Shown here one piece after another: positions 14,866 through 22,749 of a DNA stretch of 64,000 nt. Origin of the DNA: Flaviramulus basaltis. GTDB lineage: Bacteria > Bacteroidota > Bacteroidia > Flavobacteriales > Flavobacteriaceae. The translations under genes and the position numbers were made by a program. Under the pieces are notes generated by a model. That model was not told the DNA's origin and searched no databases. It was given only the letters and a program-made list of their open reading frames with translations. The DNA is taken from positions 930,001 through 994,000 of the forward strand of contig NZ_FPKV01000002.1 in NCBI RefSeq assembly GCF_900114265.1, in the 5' to 3' direction. Position 1 is the stretch's first letter. The number at the start of each line of letters is the position of its first letter.

Positions 14866-16194
14866 ATGAGGTTTAATGTTTTCAAAAATACAGTTTTATT
14901 ATTTGTTTTAGTCATGATTTCTTGTGCAAACTTATCTAAGTCTGAAGCTAAAACAAAGAATACTGAAGTTACTAAAAAAGATGAAATTCTAAAACAAGTT
15001 CAGGATGACAGTTCTATTGTTGTTGGTGCAAATCAAATTGAAAAATATTTACCGCTACTAAAAGACAAACGAGTTGGAGTTGTTGCAAACCAAAGCAGCC
15101 TTATCGAGAAACAGATTGCCTCGTCGCTTGAAGCATCTCGCAATAACAAATACACCCATTTAGTAGATTCTTTACTTTCCTTAAAGGTAAATATATCTAT
15201 AGTTCTTTCTCCTGAGCATGGCTTTCGTGGCACTGCTGATGCTGGTGAAAAAGTAAAAGATGGCATAGATTCTAAAACAGGATTGCCAATTGTATCACTT
15301 TATGGAGACAATAAAAAACCAAAACTCGAGCAAATAAAAGAAACTAAAAAATACGAAAGCGATATTAATAAGGGTATTATGCAAATAGATGTTATGGTAT
15401 TTGACCTTCAAGATGTAGGTGCTCGTTTTTACACTTATATTTCGACTTTACATTATGTTATGGAAGCTTGTGCCGAAGCTAATATTCCCTTAATTATTCT
15501 TGATAGACCAAACCCAAACGGACACTATATTGATGGACCAATTTTAGAAATGGAACACACAAGTTTTGTTGGCATGCATCCAATTCCTGTAGTTCATGGC
15601 ATGACCATTGGCGAATATGCAAAAATGATAAACGGTGAAAAATGGTTGAAAAATAATGTTCAATGTGCGCTTACTGTTATTCCAGTAAAACATTACACTC
15701 ATAATACTAATTATAATTTACCTATAAAACCTTCACCAAATTTACCAAACGATAAGGCTATAAATCTATATCCTAGTTTATGTTTTTTTGAAGGCACAAA
15801 TGTGAGTATTGGAAGAGGTACAAACAAACAATTTCAAGTTGTAGGTTCTCCATATTATTACTTAAAAAGACATACTTACGAATTTACACCAGAACCAAAC
15901 GAAGGTGCAAAACACCCAAAACATCAAGATAAAGCTTGTCATGGTTATGATTTATCAAATGAAAAAAGCTTGAATTCACTTAATTTAAAATGGCTAATTG
16001 AATTTTACAAGGCTAATAAACAATACGCTCCAAATGAAAAGTTTTTTAATGCGTTTTTCACTAAACTTGCTGGAACAAAAAAACTACAACAGCAAATTGA
16101 AGCTGGTTTAAACGAATACGAAATTAAAGCAACTTGGAAAGAAGGCTTGGAAACTTTTAAACAAACTCGTGAAAAGTATTTGATTTATGAATAA
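14866..16194 (+). CDS. DUF1343 / NamZ-like exo-beta-N-acetylmuramidase lipoprotein
   Basis: The 442-residue protein has a lipoprotein signal (lipobox VMISC, Cys about 19) and a DUF1343 domain: LLKDKRVGVVANQSSL, SPEHGFRGTADAGEKV, VFDLQDVGARFYTYISTLHY, LDRPNPNG and TNVSIGRGTNKQFQVVG. DUF1343 proteins include Bacillus NamZ (GH171), which removes MurNAc from peptidoglycan fragments, so a cell-wall recycling role in the periplasm or outer membrane is likely. The linker after the lipidated Cys contains DEILKQVQDD, the translation of a dispersed DNA repeat (14980-15009). Confidence 0.85.
   Translation: MRFNVFKNTVLLFVLVMISCANLSKSEAKTKNTEVTKKDEILKQVQDDSSIVVGANQIEKYLPLLKDKRVGVVANQSSLIEKQIASSLEASRNNKYTHLVDSLLSLKVNISIVLSPEHGFRGTADAGEKVKDGIDSKTGLPIVSLYGDNKKPKLEQIKETKKYESDINKGIMQIDVMVFDLQDVGARFYTYISTLHYVMEACAEANIPLIILDRPNPNGHYIDGPILEMEHTSFVGMHPIPVVHGMTIGEYAKMINGEKWLKNNVQCALTVIPVKHYTHNTNYNLPIKPSPNLPNDKAINLYPSLCFFEGTNVSIGRGTNKQFQVVGSPYYYLKRHTYEFTPEPNEGAKHPKHQDKACHGYDLSNEKSLNSLNLKWLIEFYKANKQYAPNEKFFNAFFTKLAGTKKLQQQIEAGLNEYEIKATWKEGLETFKQTREKYLIYE
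14980..15009. repeat. Dispersed palindromic repeat inside the NamZ-like gene
   Basis: GATGAAATTCTAAAACAAGT followed by TCAGGATGAC matches the widespread element of the type TCCTGAAACAAGTTCAGGATGAC. The left arm is slightly decayed (TTCTAA against TCAGGA). It is read in frame as DEILKQVQDD in the flexible linker after the lipobox. Confidence 0.65.
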
Positions 16195-16231
16195 TTAATA
16201 GATCATGCCTCCGTAATAAGGACAAGAAATT

Positions 16232-17092
16232 TTATTTTAAAACATCTATTAACACGTCTGGATAATCAGTAATAATACCATCTACTTTAAAATCCAACAT
16301 TTTTTGCATGTCTTTAGCCTGGTTTACTGTCCAAGGAATTATTTGATAATTTTCTTTTTGATACCTTTCTACTTCTTCTTTAGAAAGCAGTTTAAAATAT
16401 GGACTTATAATTTCGGGTTTAAAACTTAATTCTTTTAATTTACCATCAATCAATTCATTTTCATCTACCAACAAAGCAACAGCCATTGTTGGTGCTTGCT
16501 TTTTAATTTCTTCTAAAACACGTACATCAAACGACTGTAAATTTGTTCTATTAAAAACCTTGTATTTATTAATTTCATTTAAAACTAAACTTACAAATTC
16601 TTTAGGTTCTGGCGTATAAATATTATCGAATTCAGGTTCCGATTTTATTTCAATATTATATTTTATATTTGGGTTTATATCTTCTGAAAGCAAAAACACT
16701 TCGCTTAAAAGTGGTTTGTAAACTTTCATTTTTTCCTGATTCGGAAAACGTTTATGCAATTTTGAACCACAATCAAACAACTTAATAGAGTCATAATCCA
16801 TTTGATACAGCTTATACTTTAAAGCGTCTTCTTTTAAAATTTCTTCACCATTAAAATCTAAACAATAAGTTCTATCAATAAAGGGTTCGTGCGACACAAC
16901 AACTTTATTATCTTTAGAGATTGCCAAATCCATTTCAAGGGTATTAACACCTAGTTCTATAGCTTTTTTAAAAGCAGGAAGCGAGTTTTCGGGTAGTAAT
17001 CCTCGGCATCCTCTGTGTCCTTGAATATCAACTTCTTTTTGCTTACAGTTCATTAAAATTATAGCTACAATTAAAATAATAGATTGTTTCAA
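16232..17092 (-). CDS. Glycerophosphodiester phosphodiesterase family lipoprotein
   Basis: The 286-residue protein has a lipoprotein signal peptide (IILMNC, Cys about 16) and a GDPD TIM-barrel domain: QGHRGCRGLLPENSLPAF, NTLEMDLAISKDNKVVVSHE and the C-terminal VDGIITDYPDVL. The His, Glu and Asp that bind metal and catalyse in this family (HRG, LEMD, SHEP) are present. It should hydrolyse glycerophosphodiesters to glycerol-3-phosphate in the periplasm. The sterol-desaturase-like gene lies 13 bp upstream on the same strand, suggesting cotranscription. Confidence 0.88.
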   Translation of the reverse strand: MKQSIILIVAIILMNCKQKEVDIQGHRGCRGLLPENSLPAFKKAIELGVNTLEMDLAISKDNKVVVSHEPFIDRTYCLDFNGEEILKEDALKYKLYQMDYDSIKLFDCGSKLHKRFPNQEKMKVYKPLLSEVFLLSEDINPNIKYNIEIKSEPEFDNIYTPEPKEFVSLVLNEINKYKVFNRTNLQSFDVRVLEEIKKQAPTMAVALLVDENELIDGKLKELSFKPEIISPYFKLLSKEEVERYQKENYQIIPWTVNQAKDMQKMLDFKVDGIITDYPDVLIDVLK

Positions 17093-17105
17093 AATTAATT
17101 TGGCT

Positions 17106-17927
17106 TTATGGTTGATTTTTATATTTCTGAAATGGCTGTTTTAGCAAACTCCAAATTTCTCCATTTTCTTTTTCATCAGGAAATACATCAACACCATATA
17201 TAATTTTATCGGTATCAAGTTCCATATAAGTTCCTAGTAATCTATCCCAAATCGAAAAAATATTTCCATAGTTTGAGTCGGTAAATGGTAACTTATAATG
17301 ATGGTGTACCTTATGCATATCTGGAGATACAATTACATAACTTAATATTTTATCAAATTTTTTGGGTAATTTAATATTAGCATGATTAAACTGAGTAGCA
17401 ACAATGGATAAGGATTGATAAAGAAAAACCAAAGCTATTGGTGTACCAATAATAAAAATACCTGCTAAGGTAAATACATAGCGAATAATACTCTCTATTG
17501 GGTGATGTCTGTTTGCTGTAGTTGTATCAACATTATGGTCTGAATGATGTACTAAATGTACCTTCCAAAGTGGTTTAACTTTATGTTCTATTAAATGTGG
17601 TAAATAGGCGCCTATAAAATCTATTAAAAGTATCCCCAAAATTGTATATAACCACAATGGTATACCAGGAAGCCAATTTAGAATCCCAAAATTATTTGCC
17701 ATAACCCAATCTGATGATTTTAAAAACAAAAATGCCAAAGGAAGATTAACTAATACCGTTGTTATTGTGAAAAATATGTTTGGAACAGCATGATTCAACT
17801 TTTTATATTTACCTCCAAACAAAGGAGCAATACCTTCAATAATCCAAAATAAGGTTAAACCTCCAATTATAATTATAGCTCGATGTAAAGGAGGAATGTT
17901 TTCGAAGTAATTTAAAATAGCTTCCAA
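17106..17927 (-). CDS. Sterol desaturase / fatty acid hydroxylase family membrane protein
   Basis: This 273-residue polytopic membrane protein carries the histidine clusters of the di-iron hydroxylase superfamily: HLIEH (about 110), HLVHHSDHN (about 124), ANRHHPIES (about 138) and DMHKVHHHY (about 203). These bind a non-haem di-iron centre that hydroxylates or desaturates lipids. The substrate in this organism is unknown. It sits in a same-strand run with a YkgJ-family gene 26 bp upstream and the GDPD gene 13 bp downstream. Confidence 0.85.
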   Translation of the reverse strand: MEAILNYFENIPPLHRAIIIIGGLTLFWIIEGIAPLFGGKYKKLNHAVPNIFFTITTVLVNLPLAFLFLKSSDWVMANNFGILNWLPGIPLWLYTILGILLIDFIGAYLPHLIEHKVKPLWKVHLVHHSDHNVDTTTANRHHPIESIIRYVFTLAGIFIIGTPIALVFLYQSLSIVATQFNHANIKLPKKFDKILSYVIVSPDMHKVHHHYKLPFTDSNYGNIFSIWDRLLGTYMELDTDKIIYGVDVFPDEKENGEIWSLLKQPFQKYKNQP

Positions 17928-17953
17928 TAAATGAGTTTTTGTTTTAAATATAA

Positions 17954-18445
17954 TTATTTTATTCGTTTTTTCATGGCTTCAACAATGTTAAATGCTGCTG
18001 GACAAATAGCTACATTTTTTAATGTTAAATTTGAAATTTGCTGAAACTTTTTTCTATCGGTATGCGGAAACTCTCTACACGCTTTTGGACGTACCTCATA
18101 AATTGAGCAATAATTATCTGCTCCTAAAAAAGTACACGGTAAACTTTGTAAGACATAATCATTCTCCTCATCAACACGTAAATATTGATTAATAAATTGC
18201 TGCGTTTTCATCCTAAAATGCTTTGCAATTCTATCCACATCCTTATCTGTAAATAAAGGCCCTGTAGTTTTACAGCAATTAGCGCATTCTAAACAATCTG
18301 TTCTCTTAAATTCTTCCTCATGCAATTCTTGCATAGTATAATCTAAATCTTTTGGTGGTTTATTTTTTAACTTCGCGAAGAATTTTTTATTCTCGTTATG
18401 TTTATCTTTGGCGAGCTTTGGAAGATTATTAATGATGTCTTGCAT
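17954..18445 (-). CDS. YkgJ family cysteine-cluster protein
   Basis: The 163-residue protein has the CxxC-type pattern of the YkgJ (Fe-S or zinc binding) family: DCLECANCCKTTGPLF, then LPCTFLGADNYCSIYEVRPK and ACREFPHTD. The spaced cysteines likely hold a metal or Fe-S cluster. Function is not known in detail. It is the first gene of the run leading to the sterol-desaturase-like and GDPD genes. Confidence 0.82.
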   Translation of the reverse strand: MQDIINNLPKLAKDKHNENKKFFAKLKNKPPKDLDYTMQELHEEEFKRTDCLECANCCKTTGPLFTDKDVDRIAKHFRMKTQQFINQYLRVDEENDYVLQSLPCTFLGADNYCSIYEVRPKACREFPHTDRKKFQQISNLTLKNVAICPAAFNIVEAMKKRIK

Positions 18446-18466
18446 GGTGTAAAAATAGTATTTTTC

Positions 18467-18555
18467 ATCATTACGAAGTAAATATGACTGAAGTAATCTT
18501 CAATATTAAAACTATAACTTAACAAATTGCTACGACTTAAAAGTCTCGAAATAAC
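18467..18555. repeat. Pair of decayed REP-like units in inverted orientation
   Basis: Two stretches resemble the GATTGCTTCG...ATGAC repeat at 10042. Unit 1 (18467-18500) reads on the complement AAGATTACTTC...CTTCGTAATGAT. Unit 2 (18523-18555) reads CAAATTGCTACGACTT...AGTCTCGAAATAAC. They lie head to head between the divergent YkgJ and methyltransferase genes, like a decayed REPIN or BIME. GACTT/AAGTC within unit 2 forms a small hairpin. Confidence 0.4.
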
Positions 18556-18561
18556 ATAAAA

Positions 18562-19263
18562 ATGAAAGACCTTTTTGGAAAAGCTTTATTAGATTACCAA
18601 AACGGAAATTACACTGAAGATATAATAACTTCAACTAGTATTTCTGATGATGATGCATTGCCTCTTCCTTATTTATTTCGCGATTTTAAAGACATGCCAA
18701 AATTAGAGCAAAAAGCTTTAAAACTTTGTAAAGGTTCAGTTTTAGATGTTGGCTGTGGTGCTGGCAGCCATAGTTTATATTTACAGAAAAAGAATTTGAA
18801 AGTTAAAGCAATTGATATCTCTAAAGGTGCTATTGAAGTTTCTAAACAACGTGGTGTTTTACATACTGAAGTGAAAAATGTTTTAGATGAAACTGAAACC
18901 TTTGATACTATTTTATTATTGATGAATGGCACTGGCATTTTTCAAGAAATAATTCAAGTTTCAAAATACTTAACGCATTTAAAAAACCTGTTAAAACTTA
19001 ACGGACAGATTTTAATTGATTCATCTGATATTAAATATATGTACGAAGATGAAGATGGTGGTTTTTGGATGGATACAAACGCCAATTATTATGGAGAACT
19101 GGATTACTTTTTAAGCTATAAAAACGAAAAAGAAGTTCCAATGAAGTGGTTATATTTAGATTTTGAAAAGCTAAAATTAGCTTGCGAAACTCTTGGTTTA
19201 AAATGTGAATTGATTTTAGAAGGCGAACATTTTGATTATTTGGCGAAACTTTCTTTAACCTAA
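18562..19263 (+). CDS. Class I SAM-dependent methyltransferase
   Basis: In this 233-residue Rossmann-fold methyltransferase, motif I is VLDVGCGAGSHSLYLQ (about 70-85), followed by acidic motif II VKAIDISKGAIEVSK and a motif IV-like region around TILLLMNGTGIF. The substrate is not predictable. It converges with the amidohydrolase gene, with the two stop codons abutting. The upstream gap carries the decayed inverted repeat pair. Confidence 0.82.
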   Translation: MKDLFGKALLDYQNGNYTEDIITSTSISDDDALPLPYLFRDFKDMPKLEQKALKLCKGSVLDVGCGAGSHSLYLQKKNLKVKAIDISKGAIEVSKQRGVLHTEVKNVLDETETFDTILLLMNGTGIFQEIIQVSKYLTHLKNLLKLNGQILIDSSDIKYMYEDEDGGFWMDTNANYYGELDYFLSYKNEKEVPMKWLYLDFEKLKLACETLGLKCELILEGEHFDYLAKLSLT

Positions 19264-20877
19264 TTATAATTTCTCCCCACTAATATAAGTCGCTTCTACT
19301 TTTATATTAGGAATGTCGTTGTATGGAACCTTCATAATATTTTTATCTAACATGATGAAATCTGCAAGTTTACCTGCTTCAATACTGCCTTTTTCGTCTT
19401 CTTCAAAATTAGAATAAGCTGCCCAAATAGTCATCCCTTTTAGGGTTTCTTCTCGAGTTAAAGCATTTTCCATTTGATAACCCTTTTCTGGATAACCTTC
19501 TAAATCTTGTCTAGCTACTGCTGCATAAAAGGTGTAAAACGGACTTACATACTCTACTGGAAAATCGGTTCCTAAAGCCACTTTTCCATAGACATTTAAT
19601 AAATCTTTATAAGCATATGCATTTTTAATACGCTCACTTCCTACTCTATCTTCTGCCCAATACATATCGCTTGTTGCGTGTGTTGGCTGAATAGACGGCA
19701 TAATATTATCAAACAAAGGAAAATCTTCTGGGGAAACAATTTGCGCATGTTCTACACGCCAACGTCTATCATTTTTTCCTTTTAAAACATCTTTATAAGT
19801 ATTTAATACAATATGGTTTGCAGAATCCCCAATAGCATGTGTATTCATTTGGTATTCTGAATTTGCTATTCGTTTTGCAGTTTCTTGCAACGTTTCAAAA
19901 CTATTACTTAATGTACCATAGTGTCCTGCTCTATCACTGTATGGTTCTCTTAATGTGGCACCACGAGATCCTAAAGCACCATCTGCAACAAACTTAAATG
20001 AACGTACATTTAATCTATTGGTTTTAATAATTCCTTTATTTAAATAATAATCTAAGTTTTCTTTGCTAGCCCTTGCCATAGCGTAAACTCTTATTTTTAA
20101 TTCACCTGCTTGCTGTAAACTATCTATAAGTTGAATTATTTCTTTTTCTAAACCAGCTTCGTCAACCGTAGTTAAACCAAAATCTAAACAAATACGTTCT
20201 GCATCTTTTAACGCTATTGTAGCTTCTTCAATTGTTGCTTCAGGAATTACATTCCAAATTAAACTCATTGCTTTATCTAAAATCACACCTGTTAGCTTTC
20301 CATTTTCTTTTATAATTTCTCCTCCTTCTACAAACGTGTTTTCATCTAAACTTGTTAAATTGATAGCTGCTTGATTTACCAATAATGCATGTCCATCAAC
20401 TCTACCAATAGCAACTGGTGTATTAGGAAAAACTAAATCTAGTTTTTCTTTTGTTGGTAATTTTTTAATTTCCCAATCGTTTTGATCCCAACCTCTTCCT
20501 GTAATAAATGAGAGGTTTTTTTCTTTTTGAAAACTCAAAAGACGTTCAATGATTTCGTTATAGCTTTTTGTACCTTCTAATTTTACTCTTTGCTCTCCTA
20601 AACCCATTCTAAAGAAATGACAATGTGCATCAATAAATCCTGGAACTATAGTTTTTCCTTTAGCATCAACCATATTTGAAGCTTCATATTTTGAAGTGAT
20701 GTCTTGATTTGAACCAACCTCAACAAATTTCCCTTCCTTTATAGCAAAAGCCTCTGCATTATCAAAATCATTATTAACAGTATAAACATTTCCATTAGTA
20801 ACTATTAGGTCTACTTGCTGTTTTGTAGAACAACTTATTGTTAATATGACAATTAATATTATGGCTAGCTTTTTCAT
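19264..20877 (-). CDS. YtcJ-like amidohydrolase lipoprotein
   Basis: This 537-residue metal-dependent hydrolase of the amidohydrolase superfamily (YtcJ/AepA group) has a lipoprotein signal (LTISCS, Cys about 16). It contains the metal-binding HxH in GFIDAHCHFFRMG (about 80-92), GRGWDQNDW, a later NTHAIGDSAN and RVEHAQIVSP, and the C-terminal LADFIMLDKNIM composite-domain strand. Homologues hydrolyse amide or imide bonds; the substrate is unknown. A terminator between it and the upstream outer-membrane gene makes it a separate unit. Confidence 0.85.
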   Translation of the reverse strand: MKKLAIILIVILTISCSTKQQVDLIVTNGNVYTVNNDFDNAEAFAIKEGKFVEVGSNQDITSKYEASNMVDAKGKTIVPGFIDAHCHFFRMGLGEQRVKLEGTKSYNEIIERLLSFQKEKNLSFITGRGWDQNDWEIKKLPTKEKLDLVFPNTPVAIGRVDGHALLVNQAAINLTSLDENTFVEGGEIIKENGKLTGVILDKAMSLIWNVIPEATIEEATIALKDAERICLDFGLTTVDEAGLEKEIIQLIDSLQQAGELKIRVYAMARASKENLDYYLNKGIIKTNRLNVRSFKFVADGALGSRGATLREPYSDRAGHYGTLSNSFETLQETAKRIANSEYQMNTHAIGDSANHIVLNTYKDVLKGKNDRRWRVEHAQIVSPEDFPLFDNIMPSIQPTHATSDMYWAEDRVGSERIKNAYAYKDLLNVYGKVALGTDFPVEYVSPFYTFYAAVARQDLEGYPEKGYQMENALTREETLKGMTIWAAYSNFEEDEKGSIEAGKLADFIMLDKNIMKVPYNDIPNIKVEATYISGEKL

Positions 20878-20900
20878 GATTGGTTGTTTTTTATAAAAAT

Positions 20901-20929
20901 AAAAAAAAGCGCTCTTAAAAGAACGCTTT
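20901..20929 (-). terminator. Rho-independent terminator after the TPR / outer-membrane barrel unit
   Basis: On the minus strand AAAGCGTTCTT and AAGAGCGCTTT form a stem with one G-U pair, followed by a run of eight T. It ends the transcript of the barrel protein gene (stop 20980) before the amidohydrolase start. Confidence 0.85.
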
Positions 20930-20979
20930 ATGAAATTATTGTTATGAATTTCTGAATCAACTTCAGAAAAATATTAATA

Positions 20980-22716
20980 TCAAAAATCAAATTTATAAGT
21001 AGCTCCCGCTAAAAACTGAATACTTTGCACGGGGAAATTTTGCCATTTTTGATATGCTTTATTGGCTATATTATTAGCTTTTGCAAATACCGAAATTTGA
21101 TCATTTATATGATATCCTAAATGTGCATTGGCATCAAAATAACTATCTAAAACCACATTTGATATTGAGTCTTCGGGTATAAGTGTGCCCTCTAAAACAA
21201 GTTGGTCTTTACGCTCACCTACATAAAATAAATTGGCTCCTGCAAACCAATGCTCATTAATCTGATAATCTAAAAACAAGGATCCTTTTACGTCTGGCAA
21301 ATTCCAAGCTTCAGCTTCATTGTCTGTGTTATAGCTAAAATACTCAGCTTTTAACCCAAGTTTAAAATTTCTATTTACATCTACATTTATTTCTCCTGCA
21401 ACACCAAAAGTCTCAATATCATCATAAACAATTCCAAAAGAATTCCCATAATCATAATCGTTTTGAGGTGATAAATTTCTAATGATATTAGTTTTATATA
21501 ATGCTTTATTTCTATCAGCTATATAACTTCCGCTAATATTATAACTCATATTACTAGATAATTTTCCTTTTAAACCAATGTAAGCATTGTATAATTGGTC
21601 TGTTGGTGATATAAATAATGTTGGTGATACAAATTGGTTTTCGTTTGCAAAATCATAATATGAATTCTGAATTAAATCGCCTTGAATACCACCATAAGCT
21701 ATCAAAACATCATTAACTAATCGATAGGTTGCAGTGAAGTTAGGGTAAATATAAAACTTACTATCTCCAGATTCTTTATCATTTAAATAATATGCCGAAA
21801 CACCTAAATTAACTGTTAAATCATCTTGTTTTAATTCGTAAGTTGGAGAAACACCAATTTGGAAATTACCATAATTTAACTCTTCATTTGTGAAATACGC
21901 TCTGTCAAAAGTACCTCCTAAATAATCAAATTTAAAATCGGTTGAAATTTCTACATCATTAATCGGCACATCTACTCTAGCTTTCACAATAAACCTGTTT
22001 TCTCCAGAACCTTGATTGTCACCAAAACGTCTAAAAAAGAAACTTCCAGAATTTATATATGTATCTTCAAAAGAAATATCGCCACCAAAATGTGCATCAT
22101 AAAATGAATGATCTACTTCTATTTCATTAGCTTGTGCTTGTTCAATTTGAGACTCTGGAACTCCATACCAGTTATACATTTGTTGTTGAAAACCACCTTC
22201 TACATTCCACGCCAAATCTCTTAGTCGGCTACTGTAATTTACATTAATTTTCGAGTCAGAAAAATTATCATCAAAGGACAACCCTTCAATACCGCCTTGT
22301 GATGAATGATGACTCACATAACCACCAACACTTTCTGTTCTGCTAATAGCATGGTTTAAATATACTTCGCCTAAAATAGTGGTGTAAGTTCCTACGCCCA
22401 AAGTTGCGTAATTATCGAATAACTTTGTTGGCGCTCTTTTTTCTACTACAGCAGCTTTTCCTTTTGCTGGCGTAAACGTTGAAGCCACTGGAAATGAAAA
22501 AATATTGTACTTAATTATCTTTTTAGTTTCGGTAGTTTCATCATCTAAAGACGGAATTTCTTTCACCTTAAAAGCATCTGAAATAGTTGGTGTATATGGT
22601 TTTACAACATCTATAACACCAGTGCTTATAGTATCATTTTTTCTGTCTTGAGAGAAAGATATAGTCGCAGTTAGTATAAATGCTACTATGAATATATTTT
22701 TTATGTGCTTTCGCAT
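20980..22716 (-). CDS. TonB-dependent-receptor-like outer membrane beta-barrel protein
   Basis: The 578-residue protein has a cleavable signal peptide (MRKHIKNIFIVAFILTATIS, cut near FSQ) and many amphipathic beta strands. It ends in the aromatic-terminated strand FLAGATYKFDF, as outer-membrane barrels do. The C-terminal region (LGYHINDQISVFAKANNIAN, WQNFPVQSIQFLAG) is like that of TonB-dependent receptors, but no plug domain is evident. It lies 33 bp after the long TPR protein gene. In Flavobacteriia this TPR-plus-barrel pair recurs, which suggests a functional complex at the envelope; its role is unknown to me. Confidence 0.8.
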   Translation of the reverse strand: MRKHIKNIFIVAFILTATISFSQDRKNDTISTGVIDVVKPYTPTISDAFKVKEIPSLDDETTETKKIIKYNIFSFPVASTFTPAKGKAAVVEKRAPTKLFDNYATLGVGTYTTILGEVYLNHAISRTESVGGYVSHHSSQGGIEGLSFDDNFSDSKINVNYSSRLRDLAWNVEGGFQQQMYNWYGVPESQIEQAQANEIEVDHSFYDAHFGGDISFEDTYINSGSFFFRRFGDNQGSGENRFIVKARVDVPINDVEISTDFKFDYLGGTFDRAYFTNEELNYGNFQIGVSPTYELKQDDLTVNLGVSAYYLNDKESGDSKFYIYPNFTATYRLVNDVLIAYGGIQGDLIQNSYYDFANENQFVSPTLFISPTDQLYNAYIGLKGKLSSNMSYNISGSYIADRNKALYKTNIIRNLSPQNDYDYGNSFGIVYDDIETFGVAGEINVDVNRNFKLGLKAEYFSYNTDNEAEAWNLPDVKGSLFLDYQINEHWFAGANLFYVGERKDQLVLEGTLIPEDSISNVVLDSYFDANAHLGYHINDQISVFAKANNIANKAYQKWQNFPVQSIQFLAGATYKFDF

Positions 22717-22749
22717 ATGTATTGATTTACGATTTATGATTGACGATTA

